Origin: JAGDXO01 sp964541025
GTDB lineage: Archaea; Thermoplasmatota; Thermoplasmata; Thermoplasmatales; GCA-001856825
Assembly: GCA_964541025.1 (NCBI GenBank)
Contig: CAZIOW010000005.1
Span: 1-54,060 of the forward strand
Length of the DNA: 54,060 bases
Direction: 5' to 3'
Shown here: one piece after another, positions 34,090 to 43,327 of the stretch
How the letters are laid out: each line of letters opens with the position of its first letter
Numbering within the stretch: the stretch's first letter is position 1
Translations under genes and position numbers: made by a program
The notes under the pieces: generated by a model
What the model was told of the DNA's origin: nothing
Seen by the model: the letters and a program-made list of their open reading frames with translations, nothing else
The model's database searches: none

Positions 34090-37000
34090 ATGAAAAGTAT
34101 TTTGAATACATTTTTTAGGGAGTATGAGGTAGTAAATCATCAACTCGTTTCTTACAATGATTTCATACCAACGGAAGATAACCCTGATTCAATAATGCAG
34201 CAGGTTTTCGATACGCTGAGAGTGACAGATGATGATGAACCAGGGGAGATGAAGCTAGATAGATCAAAAACCGGCGGTGCTGATATAAGGATAAGGTTTG
34301 GAAGACGTCTAAGCAAAGGGAAGAATGAACCAACAGTCACCATTGAATTGCCAAAGATAAGGGAACCAACAGGATCTGAAAATTACATAACCCCTTTGGA
34401 GGCCAGGCTAAGAGACCTCAACTACATGGCACCTCTGTTCTTGGAATTCACCGTGATCGAGGATGATGTGGAAACAAGAAACGAAAAGATAAAAATCGGG
34501 GAATTTCCTGTAATGGTAAGATCAAAGATATGTATTCTCCATAAGAATAACATTGATGAATTCATCAGGAGAATAAATCTCAGGAAAAATGAGAAAATTA
34601 GGGGAATGACGGAGGAAGAACTCCTTGCAATGACCTATGAGAAGAAAGTTCAACTTCTTGGAGAAGATCCCCAGGACCCAGGAGGATACTTCATTATTGG
34701 CGGGACAGAGAGAACACTTATTTCCATGGAGGATCTAGCGCCAAATAAGATCATTGTGGAATACGAAGAAAGATACGACTCCAAAATTGAGGTAGCGAAA
34801 ATATTCTCCCAGAAGGAAGGTTACAGGGCTCTTATAACAGTGGAAAGAAAAGCAGATGGAATACTTATTGTATCAATACCATCAATTGCAGGTACTATCC
34901 CTCTGGTAGTATTGATGAAGGCACTAGGGGTTGACAAAGATAAGGATATTTACGATTCAGTTGTGACCAATGAAAGAATGGTTCCAATAATATATGCAAA
35001 CATTGAAGATGCAGAGAATCCTGAATTATACCCTCCTGGAGGAATCATGAGCACCAAGGATGCAATTAATTACCTTGAAAAGAGATTTGCAGCAGGTCAG
35101 GCGAAGGAGTTCAGGGAGAAGAAGTTATCTCAGATACTTGACAAGAATCTGCTTCCGCATCTTGGAGATTCTCCTGATGACAGGACAAAGAAAGGAATAT
35201 ACCTTGGGAGAATGGCAAGAGCACTCCTTGAGCTTCATTTAGGCATAAGAAAGGAGGATGACAAGGATCACTTGGCAAATAAGAGAATAAAGCTATCAGG
35301 TGACCTGATGGAAGAACTTTTCAGAAGTTCAGTCCAGGCTCTTCTGAAAGACTTGAAGGGGCAACTTGAGAAAACTTACAACAAGAAAAGGGGTATAAGG
35401 CTCAGTGCAGCCGTGAGGCAGGACGTACTTAATGAAAAGTTGAAGCACGCACTCTCTACAGGAAACTGGATAGGAGGAAGAACTGGAGTTTCACAGTTGC
35501 TTGAAAGAACTTCGTACATTGCAACATTATCACACCTTAGAAGAATATCTTCACCCCTAACAAGATCGCAACCTCACTTCGAGGCAAGGGATCTCCATCC
35601 AACTCAGTGGGGAAGGATGTGCCCGAATGAGACACCTGAAGGTCAGAACTGTGGTCTCGTGAAGAATGCAAGTCTGATTGTAGATATAACTGAAGGATAT
35701 CCAGAGGAGAACATAATAGATCTTCTAAAGAAGATGGGGCTTGAGGAGATCCTCGGCGAAAAGCCAGGTCTATCAAGAATATATGTTAATGGTAATCTAG
35801 TTGGTTATCACAAGGATGGAAATTACGTGGTTACGGAACTCAGAAAGAGAAGGAGAAGTGGAAACCTTTCCAATCAGGTCAACGTAAGATATGACGATTC
35901 AACGAGCGAAGTTATAATTAATACTGACAAGGGAAGGATCAGGAGGCCTCTACTTATCGTTTATGATGGAAAGATAAAATTCAATTCTAAGATCAAAGAT
36001 GAACTTGATCAGGGGAAAATGGGTATAAAGGATCTGGTTTCAAACGGGATAATAGAATGGCTGGATGCAGAGGAGGAAGAGAATGCCTATATAGCAATAT
36101 ACCCATACGAGAAACCTGAGAAATGCCCGCATTGCGGAGCGTTCCTATACAGCGATAAAATAGACTGGATAAACCCAGGAGAAGAAAAGATCAAACTCAA
36201 ATGTCTCAGCTGCAACAACCTGTTTGAGGTAAATAAGCTTTACAACGAGGAGCACACTCATCTTGAAATAGACCCAATGATCATACAGGGAGTCGTGGTT
36301 GGCGTTATACCCTACACAGAGCATAATCAGTCTCCGAGGGTAACAATGGGCGCAGCTATGACAAAACAATCACTGGGCCTTTCATCCTCAAACTACAGGC
36401 TAAGACCAGATACAAGGGGTCACGTTCTTCACTATCCACAGAAGCCCCTAGTTACTACCCGTACAGCCGATTATATAAAGTACAACCAGAGGCCATCTGG
36501 TCAGAATGCAGTGGTGGCCCTGATATCATATCACAATTATAATATTCAGGACGCGATTATAGTGAACAAAGCTTCAGTGGAGAGGGGTTTTGGGAGATCT
36601 GCATTTTTCAGAACATACAGAGCAGAGGAAAAGAGATATCCAGGGGGTCAGGAGGACAGATTCGAGATACCGCCTCCAGAAGTGAGAGGAGTAAGGAGCG
36701 AAGAGGCCTACAGGAATATTGATGAGAACGGTATGATTGCCCCTGAGACATATGTTACTAGCGGGGACGTTCTTATTGGTAAGACATCACCTCCAAGGTT
36801 CATGGAAGAAGAGCAGCATATATCCATTCAGAAGAGGAGAGAAAGTTCAATAACAAATAGACCAGGGGAGAGCGGATACGTTGATTCAGTTCTGCTTACA
36901 GTTTCTGAAAATAACAGCAGACTTTTAAAAGTGAAGGTCAGAGATGATAGGATTCCAGAACTCGGTGACAAATTCGCTAGCAGGCATGGACAGAAAGGTG

Positions 37001-37707
37001 TTATTGGTGCCATTATACCTCAGGAGGATATGCCATTCACAGAGGAAGGAATTATTCCAGATCTTATCATAAATCCACATTCAATCCCGAGCAGGATGAC
37101 AGTAGGACATCTTTTGGAAACTTTAGGAGGAAAGGCTGGTTCACTCGAAGGAAGGTTCATCAACAGCACAGTTTTCAATGGTGAGCCAGAGGAATCTCTT
37201 AGGGAAGCTCTGGAAAGAAATGGTTACAAGTACACGGGCAGGGAAACAATGTATGATGGTCTTACCGGAAGAAAATTCAAGGCAGATATTTTCATAGGGG
37301 TTGTTTACTATCAGAAGTTGCATCACATGGTTGCAGGGAAATTCCATGCAAGGTCAAGGGGGCCTGTACAGATACTCACCAGGCAGCCAACAGAAGGAAG
37401 GTCAAGGCAGGGAGGTCTGAGATTCGGAGAAATGGAAAGAGATACCCTCATAGGTCATGGAGCTGCAATGGCAATAAAGGACAGGTTGCTTGACCAGAGC
37501 GATGGCTTCACCATTTATGTGTGTGGTGATCCCGACTGCGGTCATGTTGCCATATATGATTACAAGACGCATCAGCTGAGATGTCCAGTATGCGGAAACA
37601 CTAGCAATATACATCCAATTGAAACGAGCTATGCATTCAAACTGATGAGAGATGAACTGATGTCGCTTGGTGTTGTTATGAGGTTAAGGTTGGGTGATCT
37701 CAAATGA
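34090..37707 (+). CDS. rpoB: RNA polymerase subunit B (beta homologue, unsplit)
   Basis: The 1205-residue second-largest subunit is encoded as one gene, not split into B' and B'' as in methanogens. Visible blocks include RIGEFPVMVRSK-like IGEFPVMVRSKICIL, PNETPEGQNCGLVKN, the catalytic-centre region GDKFASRHGQKGVIG, and the HMVAGKFHARSRGPV and QGGLRFGEMERD segments. Zinc-binding cysteine pairs occur at CPHCGAFLY/CLSCNNLF and at the C-terminus CGDPDCGH/CPVCG. GGTGA upstream inside rpoH acts as SD. The stop overlaps rpoA1 by four bases. Confidence 0.98.
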   Translation: MKSILNTFFREYEVVNHQLVSYNDFIPTEDNPDSIMQQVFDTLRVTDDDEPGEMKLDRSKTGGADIRIRFGRRLSKGKNEPTVTIELPKIREPTGSENYITPLEARLRDLNYMAPLFLEFTVIEDDVETRNEKIKIGEFPVMVRSKICILHKNNIDEFIRRINLRKNEKIRGMTEEELLAMTYEKKVQLLGEDPQDPGGYFIIGGTERTLISMEDLAPNKIIVEYEERYDSKIEVAKIFSQKEGYRALITVERKADGILIVSIPSIAGTIPLVVLMKALGVDKDKDIYDSVVTNERMVPIIYANIEDAENPELYPPGGIMSTKDAINYLEKRFAAGQAKEFREKKLSQILDKNLLPHLGDSPDDRTKKGIYLGRMARALLELHLGIRKEDDKDHLANKRIKLSGDLMEELFRSSVQALLKDLKGQLEKTYNKKRGIRLSAAVRQDVLNEKLKHALSTGNWIGGRTGVSQLLERTSYIATLSHLRRISSPLTRSQPHFEARDLHPTQWGRMCPNETPEGQNCGLVKNASLIVDITEGYPEENIIDLLKKMGLEEILGEKPGLSRIYVNGNLVGYHKDGNYVVTELRKRRRSGNLSNQVNVRYDDSTSEVIINTDKGRIRRPLLIVYDGKIKFNSKIKDELDQGKMGIKDLVSNGIIEWLDAEEEENAYIAIYPYEKPEKCPHCGAFLYSDKIDWINPGEEKIKLKCLSCNNLFEVNKLYNEEHTHLEIDPMIIQGVVVGVIPYTEHNQSPRVTMGAAMTKQSLGLSSSNYRLRPDTRGHVLHYPQKPLVTTRTADYIKYNQRPSGQNAVVALISYHNYNIQDAIIVNKASVERGFGRSAFFRTYRAEEKRYPGGQEDRFEIPPPEVRGVRSEEAYRNIDENGMIAPETYVTSGDVLIGKTSPPRFMEEEQHISIQKRRESSITNRPGESGYVDSVLLTVSENNSRLLKVKVRDDRIPELGDKFASRHGQKGVIGAIIPQEDMPFTEEGIIPDLIINPHSIPSRMTVGHLLETLGGKAGSLEGRFINSTVFNGEPEESLREALERNGYKYTGRETMYDGLTGRKFKADIFIGVVYYQKLHHMVAGKFHARSRGPVQILTRQPTEGRSRQGGLRFGEMERDTLIGHGAAMAIKDRLLDQSDGFTIYVCGDPDCGHVAIYDYKTHQLRCPVCGNTSNIHPIETSYAFKLMRDELMSLGVVMRLRLGDLK

Positions 37708-40358
37708 AGGTTGAGGTATCCAAGGGTATTAGTGAAATAAAGTTTGGCTTGCTATCTCCGGAAGAAATCAGGAAAATGTCTGCGGTTAAGGTAATAACTC
37801 CTGATACCTATGATGATGATGGATTCCCGATAGAGAAGGGTTTGATGGATCCAGCTATGGGTGTCATTGAACCTGGAATGAAATGCAAGACATGTGGAGG
37901 AAAGGTAGACCAGTGCCCAGGGCATTTCGGTCATATAGAACTTGCAATGCCTGTACTGCACATAGGTTTCATAAAGGAAATTTACTCAATTCTTGCAAGT
38001 ACTTGTTCCAATTGCGGAAGAATTAAATTGACTGAAGATAGGATCAACGAATACAAGAAGAAAATTGAGGAGGTCAAGAATAAACTGCACGACATCGATT
38101 ATGATGATATTGTTTCAGATGCGGAATCAGAGGCAAGTGATGTGGTAATATGCCCACATTGTCATTTCGAAAACAAGAAAATATCTCTTGACAAGCCTAC
38201 GACATTCAGGGAAGAGGGAAAGAAACTTACACCAAAGGAAATAAGGGAAAGGTTTGAAAAAATCCCAAATGACGATCTAATTCTACTCGGAATGGATCCA
38301 TTGGTTGCAAGGCCAGAATGGATGATACTTACAGTATTTCCTGTACCCCCTGTCAATGTCAGGCCAACTATAACACTTGAAACAGGGGAAAGGAGCGAGG
38401 ATGATCTGACACATAAACTGGTCGATGTCATCAGAATAAACCAGAGATTGCGGGAGAACAGGGATCAAGGAAGCCCGCAACTTATAATAGAGGATTTGTG
38501 GGATCTTCTTCAGTATCATATTACCACATATTTTGATAATCAGACACCTGGCACTCCCCCAGCACGACACAGGTCTGGCAGATCACTTAAAACTCTTGTA
38601 CAAAGATTGAAAGGTAAGGAAGGAAGATTCAGGAGCAACCTTTCAGGAAAAAGAGTAAATTTCTCTGCGAGAACGGTCATAAGCCCTGAACCTTTCCTAT
38701 CAATTAATCAGGTAGGAGTTCCAGTAAGGGCTGCCAGGGAGCTAACAGTAACAGAAACTGTTACAGAACATAATATGGAAAGAATGAAGGAAATGATAAG
38801 GAGAGGTCCCGGCAATGATGATCCTGCAATTTACTATCCTGGCGTGAATTATGTCTACAGGAGGGATGGGAGCAGGATTAAGGTTTCTGAGAAGAATGCC
38901 AAGGATGTGGCAGAGAAGATAGAGGTCGGCTGGCAGATCGAAAGACAGCTTCAAGATGGTGATATTGTGCTGTTTAACAGGCAGCCAAGTCTTCATAGAA
39001 TGTCAATGATGGCCCATGAGGTCAGAGTCCTTCCATACAGAACTTTCAGATTTAATCTGGCAGTGTGTACTCCTTACAATGCAGATTTTGATGGTGATGA
39101 GATGAACCTTCACGTACTTCAGAGCCAGGAGGCAAGAGCCGAAGCTGAAATACTGATGAAGGTGCAGGAAAATTTCCTTTCCCCAAGATTCGGTGGGCCA
39201 ATAATGGGTGCAATTCACGACCACATTACAGCCCTTTTCATGCTTACATACAGAAACCCTCTCATCCCTGTGGATATGGGCATGCACATCATGTCATATG
39301 TGGACATAAAAGAAATGCCTCCGGTAGTGGAGGAAGACGGGAAGAAATATTATCGCGGTAGGGACATTTTCTCCACAATACTGCCAGAGGGAGTGAACAT
39401 TGAGTTCAAGGGGAAACTGAACGATAAGAGTTTAGATCCAGAAGGAACTGAGGGAATTGTAAGGATAGAAAACAGCAAACTTGTTAACGGTGCAATAGAT
39501 GAAAATGCAATTGGCCAGTCAAAGGGAGTTCTTCTGGATTATGTTATCAGGAAATACGGAAATGCCAGAGGAGCTGAATTTTTGAATGATCTTACAAGGC
39601 TCGCTGCAGGAACAATAAGCTACCTTGGATTTTCAACAGGGATAGATGATGAGGATGTACCACATGAGGCCAAAATGCAGCTAAGGGAAGTAGGAAAGGA
39701 CTCTGTGAATAAGGTGGAGAAGTTGATAGAAAACTACAGGAATGGTCTCATTGGGCCTGAACCAGGAAAAACACTCGAGGATACACTCGAATCAATGATA
39801 ATGAAGGTACTTTCACAGGCAAGGGAAAAGAGTTCGGAAATAGCCTCGCACTACCTTGGTATGGAGAATTCAACTGTCATAATGGCAAGGTCAGGTGCAA
39901 GGGCAAATATGATGAATTTAGCACAGATGGCAGGTATCATAGGGCAGCAGAGTATCAGGGGTCAGAGACAGCACAGGGGTTATACTAACAGAACTCTTCC
40001 TCATTTCAAGAAAGGGGATATTGGGGCATACGCAAGGGGATTTGTTACATCCTCTTACAAGGAAGGCCTTAATCCCACTGAATACTTCTTCCATGCAACG
40101 GGAGGAAGAGAGGGTCTTGTCGATACTGCAGTCAGGACAAGCAGGTCAGGTTATATGCAGAGAAGATTGATTAATGCACTTGAGGATCTAAAAGTATCTG
40201 AAGAGAGAAAGGTTCTTGATACCGAAGATTCTGTTATTCAGATGATTTATGGGGAGGATGCCACCGATCCTTCAAGGTCGTTTGCCGGAGAATCAGTGGA
40301 CATAGATTACATAGTAAAGGAGACTTTTGGCAAAAAGTACGGAGGTGAGAAGAAATGA
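37704..40358 (+). CDS. rpoA1: RNA polymerase subunit A' (beta' N-terminal part)
   Basis: This 884-residue subunit carries the catalytic Mg motif NADFDGDEMNLHV from residue 459 (Asp461, Asp463, Asp465). An N-terminal zinc site is at CKTCGGKVDQCPGHFGHIEL, with a second in CSNCGRIKL. The clamp-head segment RFRSNLSGKRVNFSARTVIS and the funnel segment RGQRQHRGYTNRTLPHF are also clear. It begins and ends in ATGA overlaps with rpoB and rpoA2. The split from A'' lies at the normal archaeal place. Confidence 0.98.
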   Translation: MKVEVSKGISEIKFGLLSPEEIRKMSAVKVITPDTYDDDGFPIEKGLMDPAMGVIEPGMKCKTCGGKVDQCPGHFGHIELAMPVLHIGFIKEIYSILASTCSNCGRIKLTEDRINEYKKKIEEVKNKLHDIDYDDIVSDAESEASDVVICPHCHFENKKISLDKPTTFREEGKKLTPKEIRERFEKIPNDDLILLGMDPLVARPEWMILTVFPVPPVNVRPTITLETGERSEDDLTHKLVDVIRINQRLRENRDQGSPQLIIEDLWDLLQYHITTYFDNQTPGTPPARHRSGRSLKTLVQRLKGKEGRFRSNLSGKRVNFSARTVISPEPFLSINQVGVPVRAARELTVTETVTEHNMERMKEMIRRGPGNDDPAIYYPGVNYVYRRDGSRIKVSEKNAKDVAEKIEVGWQIERQLQDGDIVLFNRQPSLHRMSMMAHEVRVLPYRTFRFNLAVCTPYNADFDGDEMNLHVLQSQEARAEAEILMKVQENFLSPRFGGPIMGAIHDHITALFMLTYRNPLIPVDMGMHIMSYVDIKEMPPVVEEDGKKYYRGRDIFSTILPEGVNIEFKGKLNDKSLDPEGTEGIVRIENSKLVNGAIDENAIGQSKGVLLDYVIRKYGNARGAEFLNDLTRLAAGTISYLGFSTGIDDEDVPHEAKMQLREVGKDSVNKVEKLIENYRNGLIGPEPGKTLEDTLESMIMKVLSQAREKSSEIASHYLGMENSTVIMARSGARANMMNLAQMAGIIGQQSIRGQRQHRGYTNRTLPHFKKGDIGAYARGFVTSSYKEGLNPTEYFFHATGGREGLVDTAVRTSRSGYMQRRLINALEDLKVSEERKVLDTEDSVIQMIYGEDATDPSRSFAGESVDIDYIVKETFGKKYGGEKK

Positions 40359-41893
40359 TACTTGCCTGGAAAGACACAGTTAAGAAAATTAAGGAAATCA
40401 TAGAAAGGGCACCTGTATGTTACTGTGTGGATTATGATATACCTGCAGAGGAAGGTGTTAATGAAGCACTGATAACGATATCAGGTAAAACATTCGTAGC
40501 AAGGGCAAGCATTTCAAAGATTGAGGAATACAGCAAGGGTAGCGAATGCCTAAAGAAGAGGAAGGACGGACTGAAAACTTGCATAAAAATTGAATCTATA
40601 GAGGAGATACAGGACGATGTCGTTAACTATGAAGAATCAACTGGGGGTTCAATTGATAAGATAGAATCCTACGCATTCGTAGTACACAAAGAGGAGGCCA
40701 AAATAGAGTTGAAGGAATCCTTTGAAAGCATGCTTGACAGAGAAGTAAAGGAAATACTTAAAACGGCTGAAGGAAAGGGAGTTCCACTTCCAATCAAAAT
40801 TGCTCAAAAAATAAGCGATGCCAAGAAGAAATATGGGATAAATGATAAAGACCTTGATAAATTAATAGATGCCACAATTGGGAAATACAAGGAAACAACA
40901 GTTGACCCATATGAAGCAGTAGGCATAGTAGGAGCACAGAGCATTGGTGAGCCCGGTACCCAGATGACCATGAGAACTTTCCACTTTGCAGGTATTGCAG
41001 AAATGGATGTGACACTTGGTCTTCCTAGACTTATAGAAATTGTGGATGCAAGAAAGACCCCAAGCACACCCTCGATGACCATTTATCTCAATGAAAAGGT
41101 CAAGGAAAATGAAGACAAGGCAATATCTCTTGCGAGATCAATCGAATCAACAAATTTATTGGATATTTCTGATATAGAGGTCAATACAACGGAGAGCTTC
41201 ATAAGAATATTCCTGGATAAACAGAAGCTCGAGGAAAGAGGATTAAAAAAGGAAGAGGTAATCACAAAGCTTAGAAAGATGAGAATGCAAAAGGCAACCA
41301 TACAGGAAGATGGTTACGAACTGAAAATTACACTGGAAGAGCCTTCATTCAAGAAATTATACCAGCTTTACGAGGCCCTAAAGGTTTATCAGATAAAGGG
41401 TCTTGATGGTATAAGGAGAGCAATAGTGAAATTCGACCAAAAGGCAAAGGAATGGATCATTTATACTCAGGGTTCAAATCTTGCAGGTGTTATGGAGCTA
41501 AAGGATGTTGACTTCACTAGAACAAGAACAAATGATATAATAGAAATATCGCAGGTGCTCGGCGTAGAAGCAGCAAGGATGGCAATAATAGAAGAAAGTA
41601 TTTCAACTCTCCAGAATGCAGGACTTAACACAGATATAAGGCATCTGATGTTGGTGGCTGATATGATGACTTTTGACGGGAATGTTGAGGCCATAGGAAG
41701 GCATGGCATTTCAGGAAAGAAGGCATCGGTTCTGGCAAGAGCTGCCTTTGAAATAACCAGCAAACATCTGTTAAATGCTGGCCTCATAGGTGAGGTGGAT
41801 AAGCTAAACGGAGTAGCGGAAAATATTATAGTGGGGCAACCAATTACGTTGGGTACGGGTGCAATAAAGCTAATGTACAAAAGAGGTGATTGA
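40355..41893 (+). CDS. rpoA2: RNA polymerase subunit A'' (beta' C-terminal part) with long N-terminal extension
   Basis: The 512-residue subunit completes the largest polymerase chain. The trigger-loop region DPYEAVGIVGAQSIGEPGTQ begins at residue 184 and is followed by TMRTFHFAGIAEMDVTLG and the C-terminal EAARMAIIEES and HLMLVADMMTFDG blocks. In most archaea that region starts near residue 60, so about 120 residues are extra here. The extension (roughly 1-130) has CYCVDY and a Lys/Glu-rich centre and no obvious known domain. It lacks intein splice motifs. It may be common to Thermoplasmatales; this needs an alignment. The gene overlaps rpoA1 (ATGA). Confidence 0.95.
   Translation: MILAWKDTVKKIKEIIERAPVCYCVDYDIPAEEGVNEALITISGKTFVARASISKIEEYSKGSECLKKRKDGLKTCIKIESIEEIQDDVVNYEESTGGSIDKIESYAFVVHKEEAKIELKESFESMLDREVKEILKTAEGKGVPLPIKIAQKISDAKKKYGINDKDLDKLIDATIGKYKETTVDPYEAVGIVGAQSIGEPGTQMTMRTFHFAGIAEMDVTLGLPRLIEIVDARKTPSTPSMTIYLNEKVKENEDKAISLARSIESTNLLDISDIEVNTTESFIRIFLDKQKLEERGLKKEEVITKLRKMRMQKATIQEDGYELKITLEEPSFKKLYQLYEALKVYQIKGLDGIRRAIVKFDQKAKEWIIYTQGSNLAGVMELKDVDFTRTRTNDIIEISQVLGVEAARMAIIEESISTLQNAGLNTDIRHLMLVADMMTFDGNVEAIGRHGISGKKASVLARAAFEITSKHLLNAGLIGEVDKLNGVAENIIVGQPITLGTGAIKLMYKRGD
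41883..41890 (+). promoter_or_regulatory. Shine-Dalgarno site for rpl30e (TTG start)
   Basis: GAGGTGAT lies five bases before the TTG at 41896 and overlaps the rpoA2 C-terminal codons. It excludes the in-frame TTG at 41890, which is part of the SD. Confidence 0.6.
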
Positions 41894-41895
41894 TC

Positions 41896-42171
41896 TTGGA
41901 TTATTCGTGGGAATTGGGCAGATTGAAAGAAACAGGCAAATATGTGTTAGGCGAAAAAATGACTATGAAAATGCTGAAGAAGGGTCAGCTAAAGGCTGTA
42001 GTATACTGTGAAGAACCTCATTTGAAGGAAAAGTTTGAGAAATTACAGGGAACTAAATACTCAGTTCCTCTGAATTCTTTACAGCTCGGCACCATATTTG
42101 GAAAACCATTTTCAGTAACTGTTGTTGGTGTAATGGATTCAGGAGATTCAGCTTTCAAGGGGAATGATTGA
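41896..42171 (+). CDS. rpl30e: Ribosomal protein eL30
   Basis: The 91-residue L7Ae-fold protein sits between rpoA2 and nusA, its usual archaeal place. It begins DYSWELGRLKETGKYVLGEK, close to the eL30 opening, and has KKGQLKAVVYCEEP and SLQLGTIFGKPFSVTVVGV, typical of the family. The start is a TTG two bases after the rpoA2 stop, set by a strong SD; no ATG or GTG lies at a suitable spot. It overlaps the stop/start region of nusA closely. Confidence 0.9.
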   Translation: MDYSWELGRLKETGKYVLGEKMTMKMLKKGQLKAVVYCEEPHLKEKFEKLQGTKYSVPLNSLQLGTIFGKPFSVTVVGVMDSGDSAFKGND

Positions 42172-42173
42172 AG

Positions 42174-42605
42174 TTGGGAGAAATCACTCTTGATACAAGG
42201 AGTCTGGACCTTATAAAAATGTTTGAATCCATGGTGGGAGTTCCAGTAAAGGATGTGATGGAAACTGAAGATGTGATATTCTTCGTCCTTGAAAAGGGAG
42301 GAACATACAAATTATTTACAAGCGATGACAAGAAGAAGGCGCTTGAAAAGGTCAAGGAAATGTTGAAGAAGAGAATAAACATACTGGACTTCTCTCCAGA
42401 ACCTGAGCAATTCTTCAGGAATCTTTTCTACAGGTATAAGGTTTCAGCTCTTAATGTGACTGCAGGTGAAAGTGGTTATGTTGTCAATGTGAAGGTTGAC
42501 CCAAATTACAAGGCATCAGCCATAGGAAAGGGAGCAAAAAATCTTAAAACAGCGCTTACACTTGCAAGAAGATATTTCACGATCGCAAAGCTGTATATAG
42601 AATAA
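42174..42605 (+). CDS. nusA: NusA-like transcription factor (archaeal, two KH domains)
   Basis: Archaeal NusA is a short KH-only protein linked to transcription termination or antitermination. The 143-residue protein starts GEITLDTRSLDLIKMFESM and has a first KH domain (to about 75) and a second with YVVNVKVDPNYKASAIGKGA, where the GKGAKN loop is the KH GxxG element. The TTG start lies two bases after the rpl30e stop, just as rpl30e follows rpoA2; a TTG six bases earlier is the alternative. rps12 and rps7, which usually come next, are absent; a convergent gene follows. Confidence 0.9.
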   Translation: MGEITLDTRSLDLIKMFESMVGVPVKDVMETEDVIFFVLEKGGTYKLFTSDDKKKALEKVKEMLKKRINILDFSPEPEQFFRNLFYRYKVSALNVTAGESGYVVNVKVDPNYKASAIGKGAKNLKTALTLARRYFTIAKLYIE

Positions 42606-42621
42606 TTTTAATCAATTTTAT

Positions 42622-43323
42622 TTAATTCTTATACATAGAAACAAATTTTCTGATTATCTCCTGATGATCAAAAGCCATTTCAATCTTTAGAGCCTCTGAT
42701 ACCGGTGTTATGAATGTTTTAGCCGCATCATCTCCTGCAATCGGAGGCTGTTCAATATGCCCTGAGAATACAACTGAGACAGTGTGCCCCCTTGGATCGC
42801 GTCCAGGGTCAGAAACCACTGTAAAGAGCTTCATTTCAACTACATTTCTGCCAATCTCCTCCTTCATTTCCCTGAGGAACGCACTTTCCACTTTCTCATT
42901 ATAATTTACGTAACCACCTGGAAGTGCTTTTTTACCTTTAAAAGGTTCATTTCCTCTCTCTATGAGAACTATATCATCGCCATAGAAAATGATTCCATCT
43001 ACAGTAACTGCTGGCCTGATATAAGGATGAACTGCATAAAATTTAGATACATTGCTGATCCTTCTGGCTTCTTCAAATAGTTTGATACCATTCTCATTGA
43101 GGTTGTATTTTCCATTATTCTCAATTACAGCAGGAGATTCACTATTTATTTTTTTAAAAATTTTTACAGCTTCCCCCCTCCTCTGTGGATTGAGATCATC
43201 CATATTTAATTCATTACCATTTAATTTGATCTCATTAAGAATTTCAATTTCATTCTCATTTAAAATGACTCCCGTTGTCCTTCCCTTAAGCACAGGGGAG
43301 AATTCAAAATTGAAATTTGACAT
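42622..43323 (-). CDS. Nudix hydrolase with N-terminal winged-helix-like domain
   Basis: The 233-residue protein has an N-terminal half (about 1-95) that looks like a winged helix (ENEIEILNEI, RGEAVKIFKKINS, KYNLNENGIKLFEEAR) and a C-terminal Nudix domain. The Nudix box GYVNYNEKVESAFLREMKEE keeps the metal ligands REMKEE, so hydrolase activity is likely, and the start VHPYIRPAVTVDGIIFY resembles ADP-ribose pyrophosphatases. The ATG follows the mtaB-like stop by four bases with GAAGTGA as SD; a TTG at 43338 is less likely. The substrate and whether it binds DNA are unknown. Confidence 0.85.
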   Translation of the reverse strand: MSNFNFEFSPVLKGRTTGVILNENEIEILNEIKLNGNELNMDDLNPQRRGEAVKIFKKINSESPAVIENNGKYNLNENGIKLFEEARRISNVSKFYAVHPYIRPAVTVDGIIFYGDDIVLIERGNEPFKGKKALPGGYVNYNEKVESAFLREMKEEIGRNVVEMKLFTVVSDPGRDPRGHTVSVVFSGHIEQPPIAGDDAAKTFITPVSEALKIEMAFDHQEIIRKFVSMYKN

Positions 43324-43327
43324 TCTT

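Noticed and set aside
41467..41880. 137-residue open frame on the minus strand
   Set aside because: Antisense shadow of rpoA2, with low-complexity Ser/Ala/Ile content.
40355..41893. Intein in the long rpoA2
   Set aside because: The extra residues are at the N-terminus, not inside the conserved core, and no splice-junction motifs (Cys start, His-Asn end) are seen.
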